Source of the DNA: Massilibacillus massiliensis
GTDB lineage: Bacteria; Bacillota; Negativicutes; FLKF01
Direction: 5' to 3'
Length of the DNA: 64,000 nucleotides
Assembly (NCBI RefSeq): GCF_900086705.1
Contig: NZ_LT575483.1
Coordinates: 3,105,516-3,169,515, forward strand
The translations under genes and the position numbers were made by a program. Shown here piece after piece: positions 16,652 to 24,875 of this stretch. The number at the start of each line of letters is the position of its first letter. Positions within the stretch are counted from its first letter, which is position 1. The notes beneath the pieces were generated by a model. That model was given only the letters and a program-made list of their open reading frames with translations. It made no database searches and was not told where the DNA came from.

Positions 16652-18061
16652 ATGAAAAAATTTAAAAAGTTGGTTTACTCAATTTGTTCTAATTTACTTG
16701 CGTTAACTGCATTTGGTGGATGTGGAACAACTATGGTAAATACACAATCTTTGAGAGGTAAAGAAGTACAGCTTACGAAAAGTCCCAATGGACATCAGCT
16801 TGTAAATAAAAATATTTTTTCTCCGGATAGCAGTTGGATCGTATATGATGTACGTTCACAAGATCATATTTTTGACAGTGAATGTATTGAAAAGGTTAAT
16901 ATTCATACGAAAGAGCGTGTTGTTTTATACAAGGCTTCGAATCAGGCAAAAGTTGGGGTTGCCAGTTACCATCCGTTTGAAAATAAAGTCGCCTTTATCC
17001 ATGGTCCGGAATTTCCAACGGAGGAATATTCGTATAGTGCGGTTCATCGTTATGGAGCTATGGTTGACGAGAAAAACCTTATGCATGCTGAAAACATTGA
17101 TGCGCGTGATGTGACGATACCATTTACACCGGGCGCACTGCGCGGTGGGACGCATGTTCATATTTGGCATTCAGATAGCAGTATGATGAGCTATACATAT
17201 GAAGATGAAATTTTAGCCGATGTAATGCAAGAATCAGCTGAGCAGGATATGAATATTCGTAATGTAGGTGTTACGGTTTTTAACAAGCACATAGCCGTTC
17301 ATCCCGGGAAAAGAAATTTTGACGGTTATTTCAGCGTACTTGTGACAAAAACGAATGCCAACGCGCAGCCGGATTCAGATGATATTGTGAAAGCCCTGGA
17401 AGAGGGGTGGATCGGGAAAAATGGGTACGTAAAAAAAGATGGAAACAGGCAGAAGAAAGCATTGGCTTTTCAAGGGTTTGTTATTGGGAAAGATGGAATG
17501 CAAGTTCCTGAAGTATATCGGGTAGATTTGCCGGATGATCTCACGATCTCTGGAGATTCAGGACCGATTCAAGGTACTGTGTCAAAGCGTCCACAGCCGC
17601 CGGAAGGCGTTGTGCAGACGAGACTTACTTTTACAACGGATCGTAAGTATCCAGGTATTCAAGGGCCTCGCCACTGGCTTAGGACAAATCCAGACGGATC
17701 AAAAATTGCTTATATGGCAAAAGATGATCAAGGGGTCGTGCAGATTTGGACCGTGCCAACGACTGGGGGGACGCCCGCGCAGGTAACGCATCATCCGTTT
17801 TCTATTCAGACCGGTTTTTCTTGGAGTCCGGATGGTGAATATTTTGCCTATGGTGCAGACAACAGCCTTTTTGTAACGAGCATTTCTGATGGGATATCTA
17901 CGCGGTTGACGACGAGGGCAAATGATCATGAGGCTATTTTACCTTATTGTGTGAGTTATTCTCCGGATGGAAAAAATATTGCTTACTTAAAAAATGTACG
18001 TTGTGGTGCTGATGCTAAAGAGTCTTATTCCCAAATCTTTTGTTTTCAATTTGAAAAGTAG
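16652..18061 (+). CDS. DUF3748 (YidR-like) beta-propeller protein, probable lipoprotein
   Basis: 469 aa. The N-terminal signal ends in a lipobox-like FGGC (Cys near residue 24), so it is probably a lipoprotein; Phe at -3 is unusual. The body resembles E. coli YidR/DUF3748 with PD40/TolB-like blades: NIFSPDSSWIVYDVR, LRTNPDGSKIAYMAKDD, FSWSPDGEYFAYGADN and VSYSPDGKNIAYLKN. Function of the family is unknown; such propellers usually bind proteins or glycans. The ribosome site GAAGGAG precedes the ATG. It lies beside the invertible segment. Confidence 0.8.
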   Translation: MKKFKKLVYSICSNLLALTAFGGCGTTMVNTQSLRGKEVQLTKSPNGHQLVNKNIFSPDSSWIVYDVRSQDHIFDSECIEKVNIHTKERVVLYKASNQAKVGVASYHPFENKVAFIHGPEFPTEEYSYSAVHRYGAMVDEKNLMHAENIDARDVTIPFTPGALRGGTHVHIWHSDSSMMSYTYEDEILADVMQESAEQDMNIRNVGVTVFNKHIAVHPGKRNFDGYFSVLVTKTNANAQPDSDDIVKALEEGWIGKNGYVKKDGNRQKKALAFQGFVIGKDGMQVPEVYRVDLPDDLTISGDSGPIQGTVSKRPQPPEGVVQTRLTFTTDRKYPGIQGPRHWLRTNPDGSKIAYMAKDDQGVVQIWTVPTTGGTPAQVTHHPFSIQTGFSWSPDGEYFAYGADNSLFVTSISDGISTRLTTRANDHEAILPYCVSYSPDGKNIAYLKNVRCGADAKESYSQIFCFQFEK

Positions 18062-18096
18062 AAGATTTTCAAAAATGAAAGTTCTAGCGATGCATA

Positions 18097-18147
18097 AAAA
18101 ACAGGAGTACTTTGCTCACCATGAGCAAAGTACTCCTGTTTTTTAAG
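18097..18147. terminator. Bidirectional terminator with long perfect stem
   Basis: About 22 bp of near-perfect pairing (starts AAAAACAGGAGTACTTTG) with a 3-nt loop and T runs on both strands. It serves the DUF3748 gene and the convergent small gene. Confidence 0.92.
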
Positions 18148-18277
18148 TGTTTGGATGATTTGGTTGATCCATGCCAGCAATAAATGCGGCATTTTTAACA
18201 TCTTGCTTCTTTTCTTTGTCGCTTCGTTGTTTTTTATTTTGTTTTTGCGATGCATTTTTAGATTGTGCTTGTTTCAT
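18143..18277 (-). CDS. 44-aa Lys/Gln/Asn-rich small protein
   Basis: Reading frame too short for standard calling, but with an excellent ribosome site (GGGAGGTG, 5 nt before ATG) and its own terminator. The peptide starts MKQAQSKNASQKQNKKQR and ends AFIAGMDQPNHPNT. It is very basic and hydrophilic with no membrane segment or cysteines. In a spore-former such composition recalls minor small acid-soluble spore proteins, but I see no specific family match. A different frame over the same region (18046-18255) lacks a ribosome site. Confidence 0.65.
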   Translation of the reverse strand: MKQAQSKNASQKQNKKQRSDKEKKQDVKNAAFIAGMDQPNHPNT

Positions 18278-18519
18278 AAAAACACCTCCCAGATATAGTG
18301 TTTACGGCTGAGAATTGAGATATGTAATAAAGCAGAAGATGATGTATGGTAAATATTTTATGACAATTTACAAGTTAAAAAGAAAGGAATAGAGGATCTA
18401 TTTAAAATAAGTCTAATTTTTCATAAAAGTTTAGAATAAAATCCTTTAGTCAGATCCACAATAATTACGATAACTATAGTATAAGACAAAATTTTATCGT
18501 TTGGATTGAGGAGGTACAT

Positions 18520-19743
18520 ATGAGTGAATTAATTAATAATCGGGAATATCGGCAAAAAGCTTTGAAACAAATTATTTTAGAGTTGCACGAGGGAAAATCG
18601 GTACAAGATGTTAAGGCAAAATTTAATGCGATTGCAAAAGATTTGGATCCTGCAGAACTGTCACTTGTTGAACAGGGATTAATTCATGACGGTTTACCGG
18701 TGGAAGAAGTCCAGCGATTATGCGATGTGCATGCAGAGGTTTTTCGCGATGCATTGGAACAAAATCCTGCGTTATCTGCAGAACCGGGACATCCAGTGGA
18801 AATTTTTATGGCGGAAAATGAGGCTTTACAGGCGTTAATAGAGGAAGTCAAGCCGCTGATCAAGCAGCTGCAACAAGCAACAGACAGCGATGAAAAATCC
18901 ATTGTTTTGCAGCTTGCTGAAAAATTAAATTTATTGTGGGATGTGGATAAGCATTATCGCCGCAAAGAAGATTTAATTTTTCCGTTTTTAGAAAAGTATG
19001 AGATTACCGGTCCGCCTAAAGTAATGTGGGGGGTGGATGACGAAATCAGAAAGCTCTTAAAAGAGGCAAAAAATATGGCAGTAAGTTATCAGCCCACAAC
19101 GAAACAGAAGTTTGTAGAAAAATTAGAAGAAGCATCAAAGCAAATCGAAGAAATGATTTTCAAAGAAGAAAAAATATTTTTACCAATGGCAATGGAAACG
19201 CTTTCGGAAGATGAGTGGTATCAAGTTTTATCAGATAGTGATGAAATCGGATTTTGCTTGGTTGAACCAAAGCAAAGTTGGAAGCCGTCAAGAGTAAATG
19301 TAAATAAAGATATTGTAAATACGACTGATGAACATAAAACGGGGAATATTAAATTTGATACGGGTATTTTGTCTCCCGAAGAGATTGAGTTGATTTATCG
19401 ACATCTCCCTGTGGATATTACTTATGTTGATAAACATGGGGTAGTAAAATTTTTCTCTGCCACAAAAGAAAGAATCTTTCCTCGGACGCGGACAATCATT
19501 GGTCGAAAGGTTGAAAATTGTCATCCGCCGGCAAGTGTTCATGTAGTAGAAAAGATTGTAGAAGATTTCAAAAACGGCAAAAAAGATCATGAAGACTTTT
19601 GGATTAAAATGGGGAATAAATATGTATATATTCGTTATTTCGCAGTAAAAGACAAGGCTGGAAATTTTGCTGGCGTGTTAGAGGTAACACAAGATATCAA
19701 ACCGATACAAGAGATTACAGGCGAAAAGCGAATTATGGATTAA
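18520..19743 (+). CDS. DUF438-hemerythrin-PAS domain protein
   Basis: 407 aa, cytoplasmic. Residues about 1-75 match the DUF438 domain. Residues about 85-235 form a hemerythrin HHE bundle (HPVEIFMAENEAL, DKHYRRKEDLIFPFLE, MIFKEEKIFLPMAMETL) that binds a di-iron centre. Residues about 285-400 form a PAS domain (PVDITYVDKHGVVKFFSATKE, GRKVENCHPPASVHVVEKI, DFWIKMGNKYVYIRYFAVKD, GVLEVTQDI). This three-part layout is a known family thought to sense O2 or NO. No output domain, so it may act by protein contact. It precedes the nitrosative-stress cluster. Start set by TTGAGGAGG. Confidence 0.9.
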   Translation: MSELINNREYRQKALKQIILELHEGKSVQDVKAKFNAIAKDLDPAELSLVEQGLIHDGLPVEEVQRLCDVHAEVFRDALEQNPALSAEPGHPVEIFMAENEALQALIEEVKPLIKQLQQATDSDEKSIVLQLAEKLNLLWDVDKHYRRKEDLIFPFLEKYEITGPPKVMWGVDDEIRKLLKEAKNMAVSYQPTTKQKFVEKLEEASKQIEEMIFKEEKIFLPMAMETLSEDEWYQVLSDSDEIGFCLVEPKQSWKPSRVNVNKDIVNTTDEHKTGNIKFDTGILSPEEIELIYRHLPVDITYVDKHGVVKFFSATKERIFPRTRTIIGRKVENCHPPASVHVVEKIVEDFKNGKKDHEDFWIKMGNKYVYIRYFAVKDKAGNFAGVLEVTQDIKPIQEITGEKRIMD

Positions 19744-19762
19744 CTTGATATGCTGTAATAAA

Positions 19763-19815
19763 AATAAAACATGGTATGACCTTTTCAGCGAGGGTCATAC
19801 CATGTTTTATTTTCA
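19763..19815 (+). terminator. Terminator after DUF438 gene
   Basis: Stem of about 20 bp starting AAAATAAAACATGGTATGAC, loop about 10 nt, then TTTTATTTTC. Confidence 0.85.
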
Positions 19816-19901
19816 AGCAGAATAAATTCATGCTTTGAAGGTACATAGAAGTTTTTTTGATATTTTGTTATAATAAAAATAATTTAGAGGAGGGTTGCAC
19901 A

Positions 19902-20582
19902 TTGAATTTTGCGTATTTGAGAAATGTTCCAGTATTTGAAGAGTTGCCGCCGGAAGACCTAGCAATCATTAATCAGGTAACCCTTGAACGGAAGTATAAA
20001 AAAAATGAAGCGATTTTTCGGGAAGGAGACGCTGGTGCAGGGTTCCATTATGTCAAAACCGGAAAAATTAAAGTGATTAAATTAGCGGCAGATGGGCGAG
20101 AACATATCATTAATATTTTGGGGCCAAGTGATATTTTTGCTGAAGTGCTGTTGTTTAATCAAGGGCCCTATCCAGCTACTGCAATTGCGATGGAAGAATC
20201 CTGTGTAGGTATGATACGTAATAGTGAATTGGAGCATGTCATTATCAATCACCCGAATGTTGCAATGAATATCATTCAGGCGATGAGTAAAAAGTTGTTG
20301 TTTATTCAGCAGAAAGTCAAGTCTTTAGCTTTTTCTGATAGTTATGCAAAGGTTGCGCAAGCAGTGGAAACTTTGGCTTATCGATATGGAAAGAAAAGTG
20401 ATCTGGGGATGGAAATTGACCTTGATTTTACGCGGCAGGATGTTGCAAATCTCGCTGGCACGACAAGGGAAACCGTCAGTCGGATCTTTAGTGCAATGAA
20501 GAAAGAAAAGATTTTGGATTGGGATGAGCGAAGATTGATCATTCTTGATTTGCAGAGTTTACGTCAATATTATGAAATTTAA
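19902..20582 (+). CDS. Crp/Fnr-family regulator, HcpR-like
   Basis: 226 aa. Cyclic-nucleotide-binding fold (FEELPPEDLAIINQV, EAIFREGDAGAGFHYVKTGKIKVIK), a long dimer helix, and a C-terminal helix-turn-helix FTRQDVANLAGTTRETVSRIFSAM. There is no N-terminal cysteine set for an Fnr Fe-S cluster. It directly precedes the sirohaem reductase-ferredoxin-Hcp genes, the location typical of HcpR, a nitrosative-stress regulator of hcp and its ferredoxin gene in anaerobes. TTG start at 19902 chosen because GAGGAGGG lies 8 nt upstream; a longer frame from 19857 has no ribosome site. Confidence 0.85.
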   Translation: MNFAYLRNVPVFEELPPEDLAIINQVTLERKYKKNEAIFREGDAGAGFHYVKTGKIKVIKLAADGREHIINILGPSDIFAEVLLFNQGPYPATAIAMEESCVGMIRNSELEHVIINHPNVAMNIIQAMSKKLLFIQQKVKSLAFSDSYAKVAQAVETLAYRYGKKSDLGMEIDLDFTRQDVANLAGTTRETVSRIFSAMKKEKILDWDERRLIILDLQSLRQYYEI

Positions 20583-20636
20583 TTCTTTGTGGATACTCTG
20601 GAACATCTTTTTTCGGAAAAGTCAGGTGCTAAAACG

Positions 20637-20677
20637 CTGGGGTTGCCGCATTAAAATGCGATCCCCAGTTTTTTTAT
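20637..20677 (+). terminator. Terminator after Crp/Fnr gene
   Basis: CTGGGG...CCCCAG outer stem with inner CGCATT/AATGCG stem, then T7. Confidence 0.85.
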
Positions 20678-20681
20678 TTAG

Positions 20682-20697
20682 CGTGATGTAGATCATA
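20682..20697. promoter_or_regulatory. Candidate Crp/Fnr-type operator before sirohaem reductase
   Basis: GTGA-TGTAGA-TCAT, a TGTGA-N6-TCACA-like imperfect palindrome about 70 nt before the start codon. It matches the better site in front of hcp at 22728-22743. Confidence 0.55.
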
Positions 20698-20766
20698 GTC
20701 GTGCAATAAAAAAAAGTGTAATATAAGATTAAAAGTTGAACAGTGTACGTGATAGGAGGAAAACGC

Positions 20767-21735
20767 ATGTTACCTAAAGGCGCTAATTTACAAAAAATTC
20801 ATAATGGAAGAAGAACATATGCAGTTACGCCGCATCTGCCTGGTGGATTTGTTAAACCGGAAGTTTTGGAGAAATATGCTTATATTGCTCGGAAATATAA
20901 TGGAATCTTAAAGTTGACTTCAGCCCAGCGTATTATGATTACCGGGCTAAATGCAGAAGATATTGAATCGATCTGGGACGAACTTGGAATGAAACCAGCC
21001 ATCGGTTTTGCCAACTGCGTACGCAGTGTGAAAATTTGTCCGGGTATTGCTTTCTGCAAACGTGGCAAGCAAGACAGCGTTAAATTGGGGTTGGAGCTTG
21101 ATCGCAGATACATAAAAAAAGAAATGCCATCCCGGATGAAAATAGGTGTTTCGGGATGTCCAAATTCCTGCTCAGAAAGTGTGATTAAAGATATTGGGGT
21201 CGTTGGTACCGATGAAGGATGGGATGTCTATGTTGGCGGCAGTGCTGGTTCTCATCCTCGGATTGCGGATCAATTAATTACAGGCTTAACGAGTGATGAT
21301 GTACTGAAAGTGGTAGATATCATTGTAAAATACTATCAAAAAAATGCCGAGATAGAACGAATCGGTCAGTTTATAGAACGGATTGGTTTTGATAAATTTA
21401 AACAGGATATTATGACAGAATTCAACAATGAAACAATCGTCGAAACCCCAGCAGCTGCTTTCATTAAGCAAGAAGCGACGCATTTACAAGCTAGCAATGA
21501 TGCAGAATGCAAATTGGCCGTTGGTGATCAAATTGATGATGAGAGTATTGTTGCGGATATTATTCGCGTATATCCGCAAACGATTCCTATACTTCGTAAT
21601 TTTGGGATGGGATGTCTAGGCTGTCCATCCGCTACAGGTGAAGCACTAAAAAAAGCTGCGGATATTCATGGAATCGACGTAAAAGAGTTAGTAAGTGAAT
21701 TAAATAAAACGTGTCAAGAAGGAGAAAGAGCATGA
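20767..21735 (+). CDS. Sirohaem nitrite/sulfite reductase-like protein with DUF1858 tail
   Basis: 322 aa. Residues about 1-215 form a half-size sirohaem [4Fe-4S] reductase: ferredoxin-like repeat (YNGILKLTSAQRIMITGL), then Cys-x5-Cys (CPGIAFC) and Cys-x3-Cys (CPNSC), the cluster and sirohaem ligands. Residues about 255-318 are a DUF1858/TIGR03980 domain (IIRVYPQTIPILRNFGMGCLGCPSA) with its CxxC redox pair, a domain associated with hybrid-cluster proteins. Expected role: reduction of nitrite, NO-derived species or sulfite, with the tail exchanging electrons or thiols. Start at ATG 20767 is set by AGGAGGA. It overlaps the next gene by 4 bp. Confidence 0.85.
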   Translation: MLPKGANLQKIHNGRRTYAVTPHLPGGFVKPEVLEKYAYIARKYNGILKLTSAQRIMITGLNAEDIESIWDELGMKPAIGFANCVRSVKICPGIAFCKRGKQDSVKLGLELDRRYIKKEMPSRMKIGVSGCPNSCSESVIKDIGVVGTDEGWDVYVGGSAGSHPRIADQLITGLTSDDVLKVVDIIVKYYQKNAEIERIGQFIERIGFDKFKQDIMTEFNNETIVETPAAAFIKQEATHLQASNDAECKLAVGDQIDDESIVADIIRVYPQTIPILRNFGMGCLGCPSATGEALKKAADIHGIDVKELVSELNKTCQEGERA

Positions 21736-22391
21736 GTGCATTTATTGGTCCAATTCATTATTGGTTATATGGAAAAATTAAAATCGTCAACCAAAGAGAA
21801 GCCTATATTTTTGAGAAGGCATCGGAATTATGCGGTTCTACAGCTGAGGAACTCAGAGAAACCGTATGGCAAACCTATGGTGCGCCATTACCAGATACGG
21901 AGCTTAGCGATTTAATTGATCATGATAATATTCATGGTTGGCTGCATCGGCAGATTCAACTGGCTGAATCTAGGGAAGCTGCATTTATCAAAGAATTGCT
22001 TGCAACGTGCGCTGCGCAGGATTTAATAAAGGAAAGCTTTATTCAGCATGGAAAAATGATTGGCAAGGCGGCAAAAGATGCTGGTAAGCAAGATGTAAGC
22101 AATGCATCAGGACTATATAAAATACTCAATGATTTTTACTTAAATGGAATGCCTTGTGATCAAGGTGATATGATCGTGTCCTCGACCGAGGAAGAACTTA
22201 TTTGGGAGAGTGATACTTGTCTGCAAGCACCAAACTGGAAACGTGCTGGTGCGGATTCTGCCTTGATGATGGAATTTTATCAAAATTGGATACAAGCTTT
22301 TATTCATGAAGTAAATCCTGCATATAATTTTGAACGAATACAACAAGAAAATGAAAGTGTTTTTAGGTATAAAATCTACAAAATATGCTAA
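21732..22391 (+). CDS. Conserved-looking protein coupled to sirohaem reductase
   Basis: 219 aa, not recognised. It starts MSAFIGPIHYWLYGKIKI and is translationally coupled to the reductase (ATGA overlap). It looks soluble and mostly helical, with scattered His, Cys and Trp (LIDHDNIHGWLHRQI; GMPCDQGDMIV; APNWKRAGADSALMMEFYQNW). The last 70 residues could form a small alpha/beta domain. No membrane segment and no CxxC motif. Its position between the reductase and the ferredoxin suggests an accessory role in the same redox process, for example assembly or substrate handling. Confidence 0.75.
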   Translation: MSAFIGPIHYWLYGKIKIVNQREAYIFEKASELCGSTAEELRETVWQTYGAPLPDTELSDLIDHDNIHGWLHRQIQLAESREAAFIKELLATCAAQDLIKESFIQHGKMIGKAAKDAGKQDVSNASGLYKILNDFYLNGMPCDQGDMIVSSTEEELIWESDTCLQAPNWKRAGADSALMMEFYQNWIQAFIHEVNPAYNFERIQQENESVFRYKIYKIC

Positions 22392-22488
22392 TTTTAATAA
22401 AGTGAGCAGATAAAAATTTTCTTAGTAGTTTGATTTATGATGAACAGTTCTAAATGCTAAAGAAAATATAATTTTGGAGGAAAAGTAT

Positions 22489-22680
22489 ATGAAAGGTTTT
22501 GTTGATAAGGAAATTTGTATTGGTTGTGGGATGTGTCCGGGTATTTGTCCGGAGATTTTTGCAATGGATGATGATGATGGAAAAGCGATTGGTCTAGATA
22601 AAGAGATTACAAATGACTTGTTTGAAAGTGCGGAAGATGCAAGAGATCAATGTCCTGTTAGTGCAATAAGCTTGGAATAG
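22489..22680 (+). CDS. Single-cluster ferredoxin (FrdX-like)
   Basis: 63 aa. One [4Fe-4S] site: CIGCGMCPGIC plus the distal CPVSAI. Acidic middle (MDDDDGK) as usual for electron-carrier ferredoxins. Start at ATG 22489 behind TTTGGAGGA. It directly precedes hcp, the arrangement known for the hcp-linked ferredoxin in clostridia and sulfate reducers, so it is the likely electron donor to Hcp. Confidence 0.92.
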   Translation: MKGFVDKEICIGCGMCPGICPEIFAMDDDDGKAIGLDKEITNDLFESAEDARDQCPVSAISLE

Positions 22681-22727
22681 ACAAGAATTAAATGAACAAA
22701 TGTACAAAAACAAAGAAAATATTGTGA

Positions 22728-22743
22728 TGTGATGCCGGTCACA
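22728..22743. promoter_or_regulatory. Candidate Crp/Fnr-type operator before hcp
   Basis: TGTGATGCCGGTCACA: a perfect TGTGA-N6-TCACA palindrome about 65 nt before the hcp start. Probable target of the regulator encoded at 19902. Confidence 0.75.
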
Positions 22744-22808
22744 GGCAAGAGCCCTCCTTTCTGTTAAAATACAATCAAATGATTTTAGCAATAGGAGGGC
22801 TCTTGAAT

Positions 22809-24527
22809 ATGTCAATGTTTTGTTATCAATGTCAAGAAACTGCGAAAGGTACTGGCTGTACGATGCGTGGTGTATGCGGAAAAACTGCTGATGTAGCAAA
22901 TCTTCAAGATTTACTCATTTATACCCTTAAGGGAATTTCAGTATATACAATGGAAGCACGTCAAGCTGGAATTGCAACACCAAAGGCAGATAAATTTATT
23001 ATGGAAGGTTTATTTGCTACAATTACCAATGCGAATTTTGATAAAGCATATTTTGTGGGATTAATTCAAGAAGCATTGGAAATAAGAGAAGAAGTGAAAG
23101 CTGCATTAATTCAAGCTGGAAGAAAGATGGATAGTGCCGATGAAAATACAAAATCTGTATGGCAGAAATTAACTGGCTGGCTTGGTGCAAGCGGAAATGA
23201 GCAAACGCCTGCGCATGACAGTACACAATGGTTTGCAAATACGGAAGCTGCTTTTGAAGAAAAGGCTGCTGTGGTTGGTATTTTAGCAACAGAAAATGAG
23301 GATGTTCGTTCACTGCGTGAATTGCTTACCTATGGGGTGAAAGGAATGGCTGCTTATGCTGAACATGCGTTTACACTAGGCTATAAAGAAGATGCTCTTT
23401 TTGCGTTTATGCAAAAAGCACTTGCAGCTACACTTGATGATCAATTGAGTGCCGAAGAACTTACAGCACTTGTGCTAGAATGCGGTAAATATGGTGTTGA
23501 TGTTATGGCTTTACTCGATAAAGCAAATACAACAACTTATGGAAATCCCGAAATTACCAAAGTGAATATCGGCGTAAGAAATAATCCTGGTATTCTAATT
23601 AGCGGTCACGATTTAAAAGATCTAGAAGAATTACTTGAACAAACAAAAGATACTGGTGTAGACGTGTATACGCATGGTGAAATGCTGCCGGCACATTATT
23701 ATCCGGCATTCAAAAAGTATTCGCATTTTGCCGGCAATTACGGAAATGCTTGGTGGCTGCAAGATAAAGAATTTGCAACCTTTAATGGTCCAATTCTTAT
23801 GACGACAAATTGTCTGGTGCCACCGAAGGACAGCTATAAAGATCGTGTGTATGTAACCGGTGTCGTTGGGTTCACAGGCCTTAAAAAAATTGATGAACGT
23901 AAAAATGGCAAACCAAAGGATTTTTCTGCAATCATTGCGCATGCAAAACAATGTCCACCACCTAGCAGTTTAGAAGAAGGTGAAATTGTCGGTGGTTTTG
24001 CCCACAATCAAGTATTGGCACTTGCTGATAAAGTAGTAGATGCAGTGAAAAGTGGTGCGATTAAACGTTTCTTCGTCATGGCTGGCTGTGATGGACGAAT
24101 GAAGAGCAGAGATTATTATGCGGAATTTGCACAAAAATTACCGAAAGATACAGTAATCTTGACCGCAGGCTGTGCAAAATATCGTTACAATAAACTCGAA
24201 TTAGGCGATATTGGCGGAATTCCTCGCGTATTAGATGCCGGACAATGTAATGACTCTTACTCCTTAGCTGTAATTGCACTAAAATTAAAAGAAGTATTTG
24301 GTCTAGAGGATGTAAATGATCTGCCAATTTCCTATAATATTGCTTGGTATGAACAAAAAGCAGTTATCGTTCTCTTAGCGTTATTGTATCTCGGTGTAAA
24401 AAATATTCATCTTGGGCCAACTTTACCTGGATTCCTATCACCAAACGTTGCAAAAGTTCTCGTTGAGAATTTTGGAATCGGCGGTATCACCACTCCAGAT
24501 GAAGATATTAAAATGTTTATGAAGTAG
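22809..24527 (+). CDS. hcp: Hydroxylamine reductase (hybrid-cluster protein)
   Basis: 572 aa. The N-terminal cluster ligands are C5, C8, C17 and C23 (C-x2-C-x8-C-x5-C). Later cysteines of the hybrid [4Fe-2S-2O] cluster are visible in [32 protein letters not shown] and [10 protein letters not shown], with the ligand histidine in ISGHDL. The family reduces hydroxylamine and acts as an NO reductase under nitrosative stress. It is slightly longer than the usual 550 aa because of a segment near residues 115-150. ATG 22809 chosen behind TAGGAGGG. Confidence 0.96.
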   Translation: MSMFCYQCQETAKGTGCTMRGVCGKTADVANLQDLLIYTLKGISVYTMEARQAGIATPKADKFIMEGLFATITNANFDKAYFVGLIQEALEIREEVKAALIQAGRKMDSADENTKSVWQKLTGWLGASGNEQTPAHDSTQWFANTEAAFEEKAAVVGILATENEDVRSLRELLTYGVKGMAAYAEHAFTLGYKEDALFAFMQKALAATLDDQLSAEELTALVLECGKYGVDVMALLDKANTTTYGNPEITKVNIGVRNNPGILISGHDLKDLEELLEQTKDTGVDVYTHGEMLPAHYYPAFKKYSHFAGNYGNAWWLQDKEFATFNGPILMTTNCLVPPKDSYKDRVYVTGVVGFTGLKKIDERKNGKPKDFSAIIAHAKQCPPPSSLEEGEIVGGFAHNQVLALADKVVDAVKSGAIKRFFVMAGCDGRMKSRDYYAEFAQKLPKDTVILTAGCAKYRYNKLELGDIGGIPRVLDAGQCNDSYSLAVIALKLKEVFGLEDVNDLPISYNIAWYEQKAVIVLLALLYLGVKNIHLGPTLPGFLSPNVAKVLVENFGIGGITTPDEDIKMFMK

Positions 24528-24597
24528 TAAAAATTCAGTTCGATTATCATCATTGACTTAGTCTTACTTTAAAATAAGGATATTCTATAAATTATAA

Positions 24598-24628
24598 GGG
24601 GCTGTCGCATTGAAAATGCGGCAGCCTT
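24598..24628 (+). terminator. Hairpin after hcp
   Basis: GGCTGTCGCATT-gaa-AATGCGGCAGCC; only a short T run follows. Its inner stem matches three other terminators in this window. Confidence 0.55.
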
Positions 24629-24850
24629 TGTTCGTGCCTGGCCTTTTCCGGAAAAATACGTTCCGAAGGATGAAAAATAACCGACTTACGTTAAGAAATC
24701 CGTTTGTCTGAACGAAAGTGAGTTTACGGATTTTAGTAAGTCGGTTATTTTTCAAGTATTTTCGAGGTTTGTGGCCTAGCCTTTTTGGTCCGTTTGTGGC
24801 AATGACAAAAGGACACCTATAGGGCGCATGGCGCATTCAGAGTTTTTATA
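24629..24850. repeat. Intergenic palindromic repeat element
   Basis: The core is an inverted repeat at 24672-24689 / 24736-24753 (arms GAAAAATAACCGACTTAC), with inner arms AAATCCGT / ACGGATTT. Weaker symmetry extends outward (GAAAATA and GGCC motifs on both sides). The core recurs at 31152-31231. A minus-strand frame over it (24585-24836) is probably not a gene. Confidence 0.6.
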
Positions 24851-24875
24851 AATTGCAGTATCTATTTACGGCAAT

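Noticed and set aside
24585-24836. 83-codon minus-strand frame after hcp
   Set aside because: It is made entirely of the palindromic repeat block; composition follows the repeat and there is no ribosome site.
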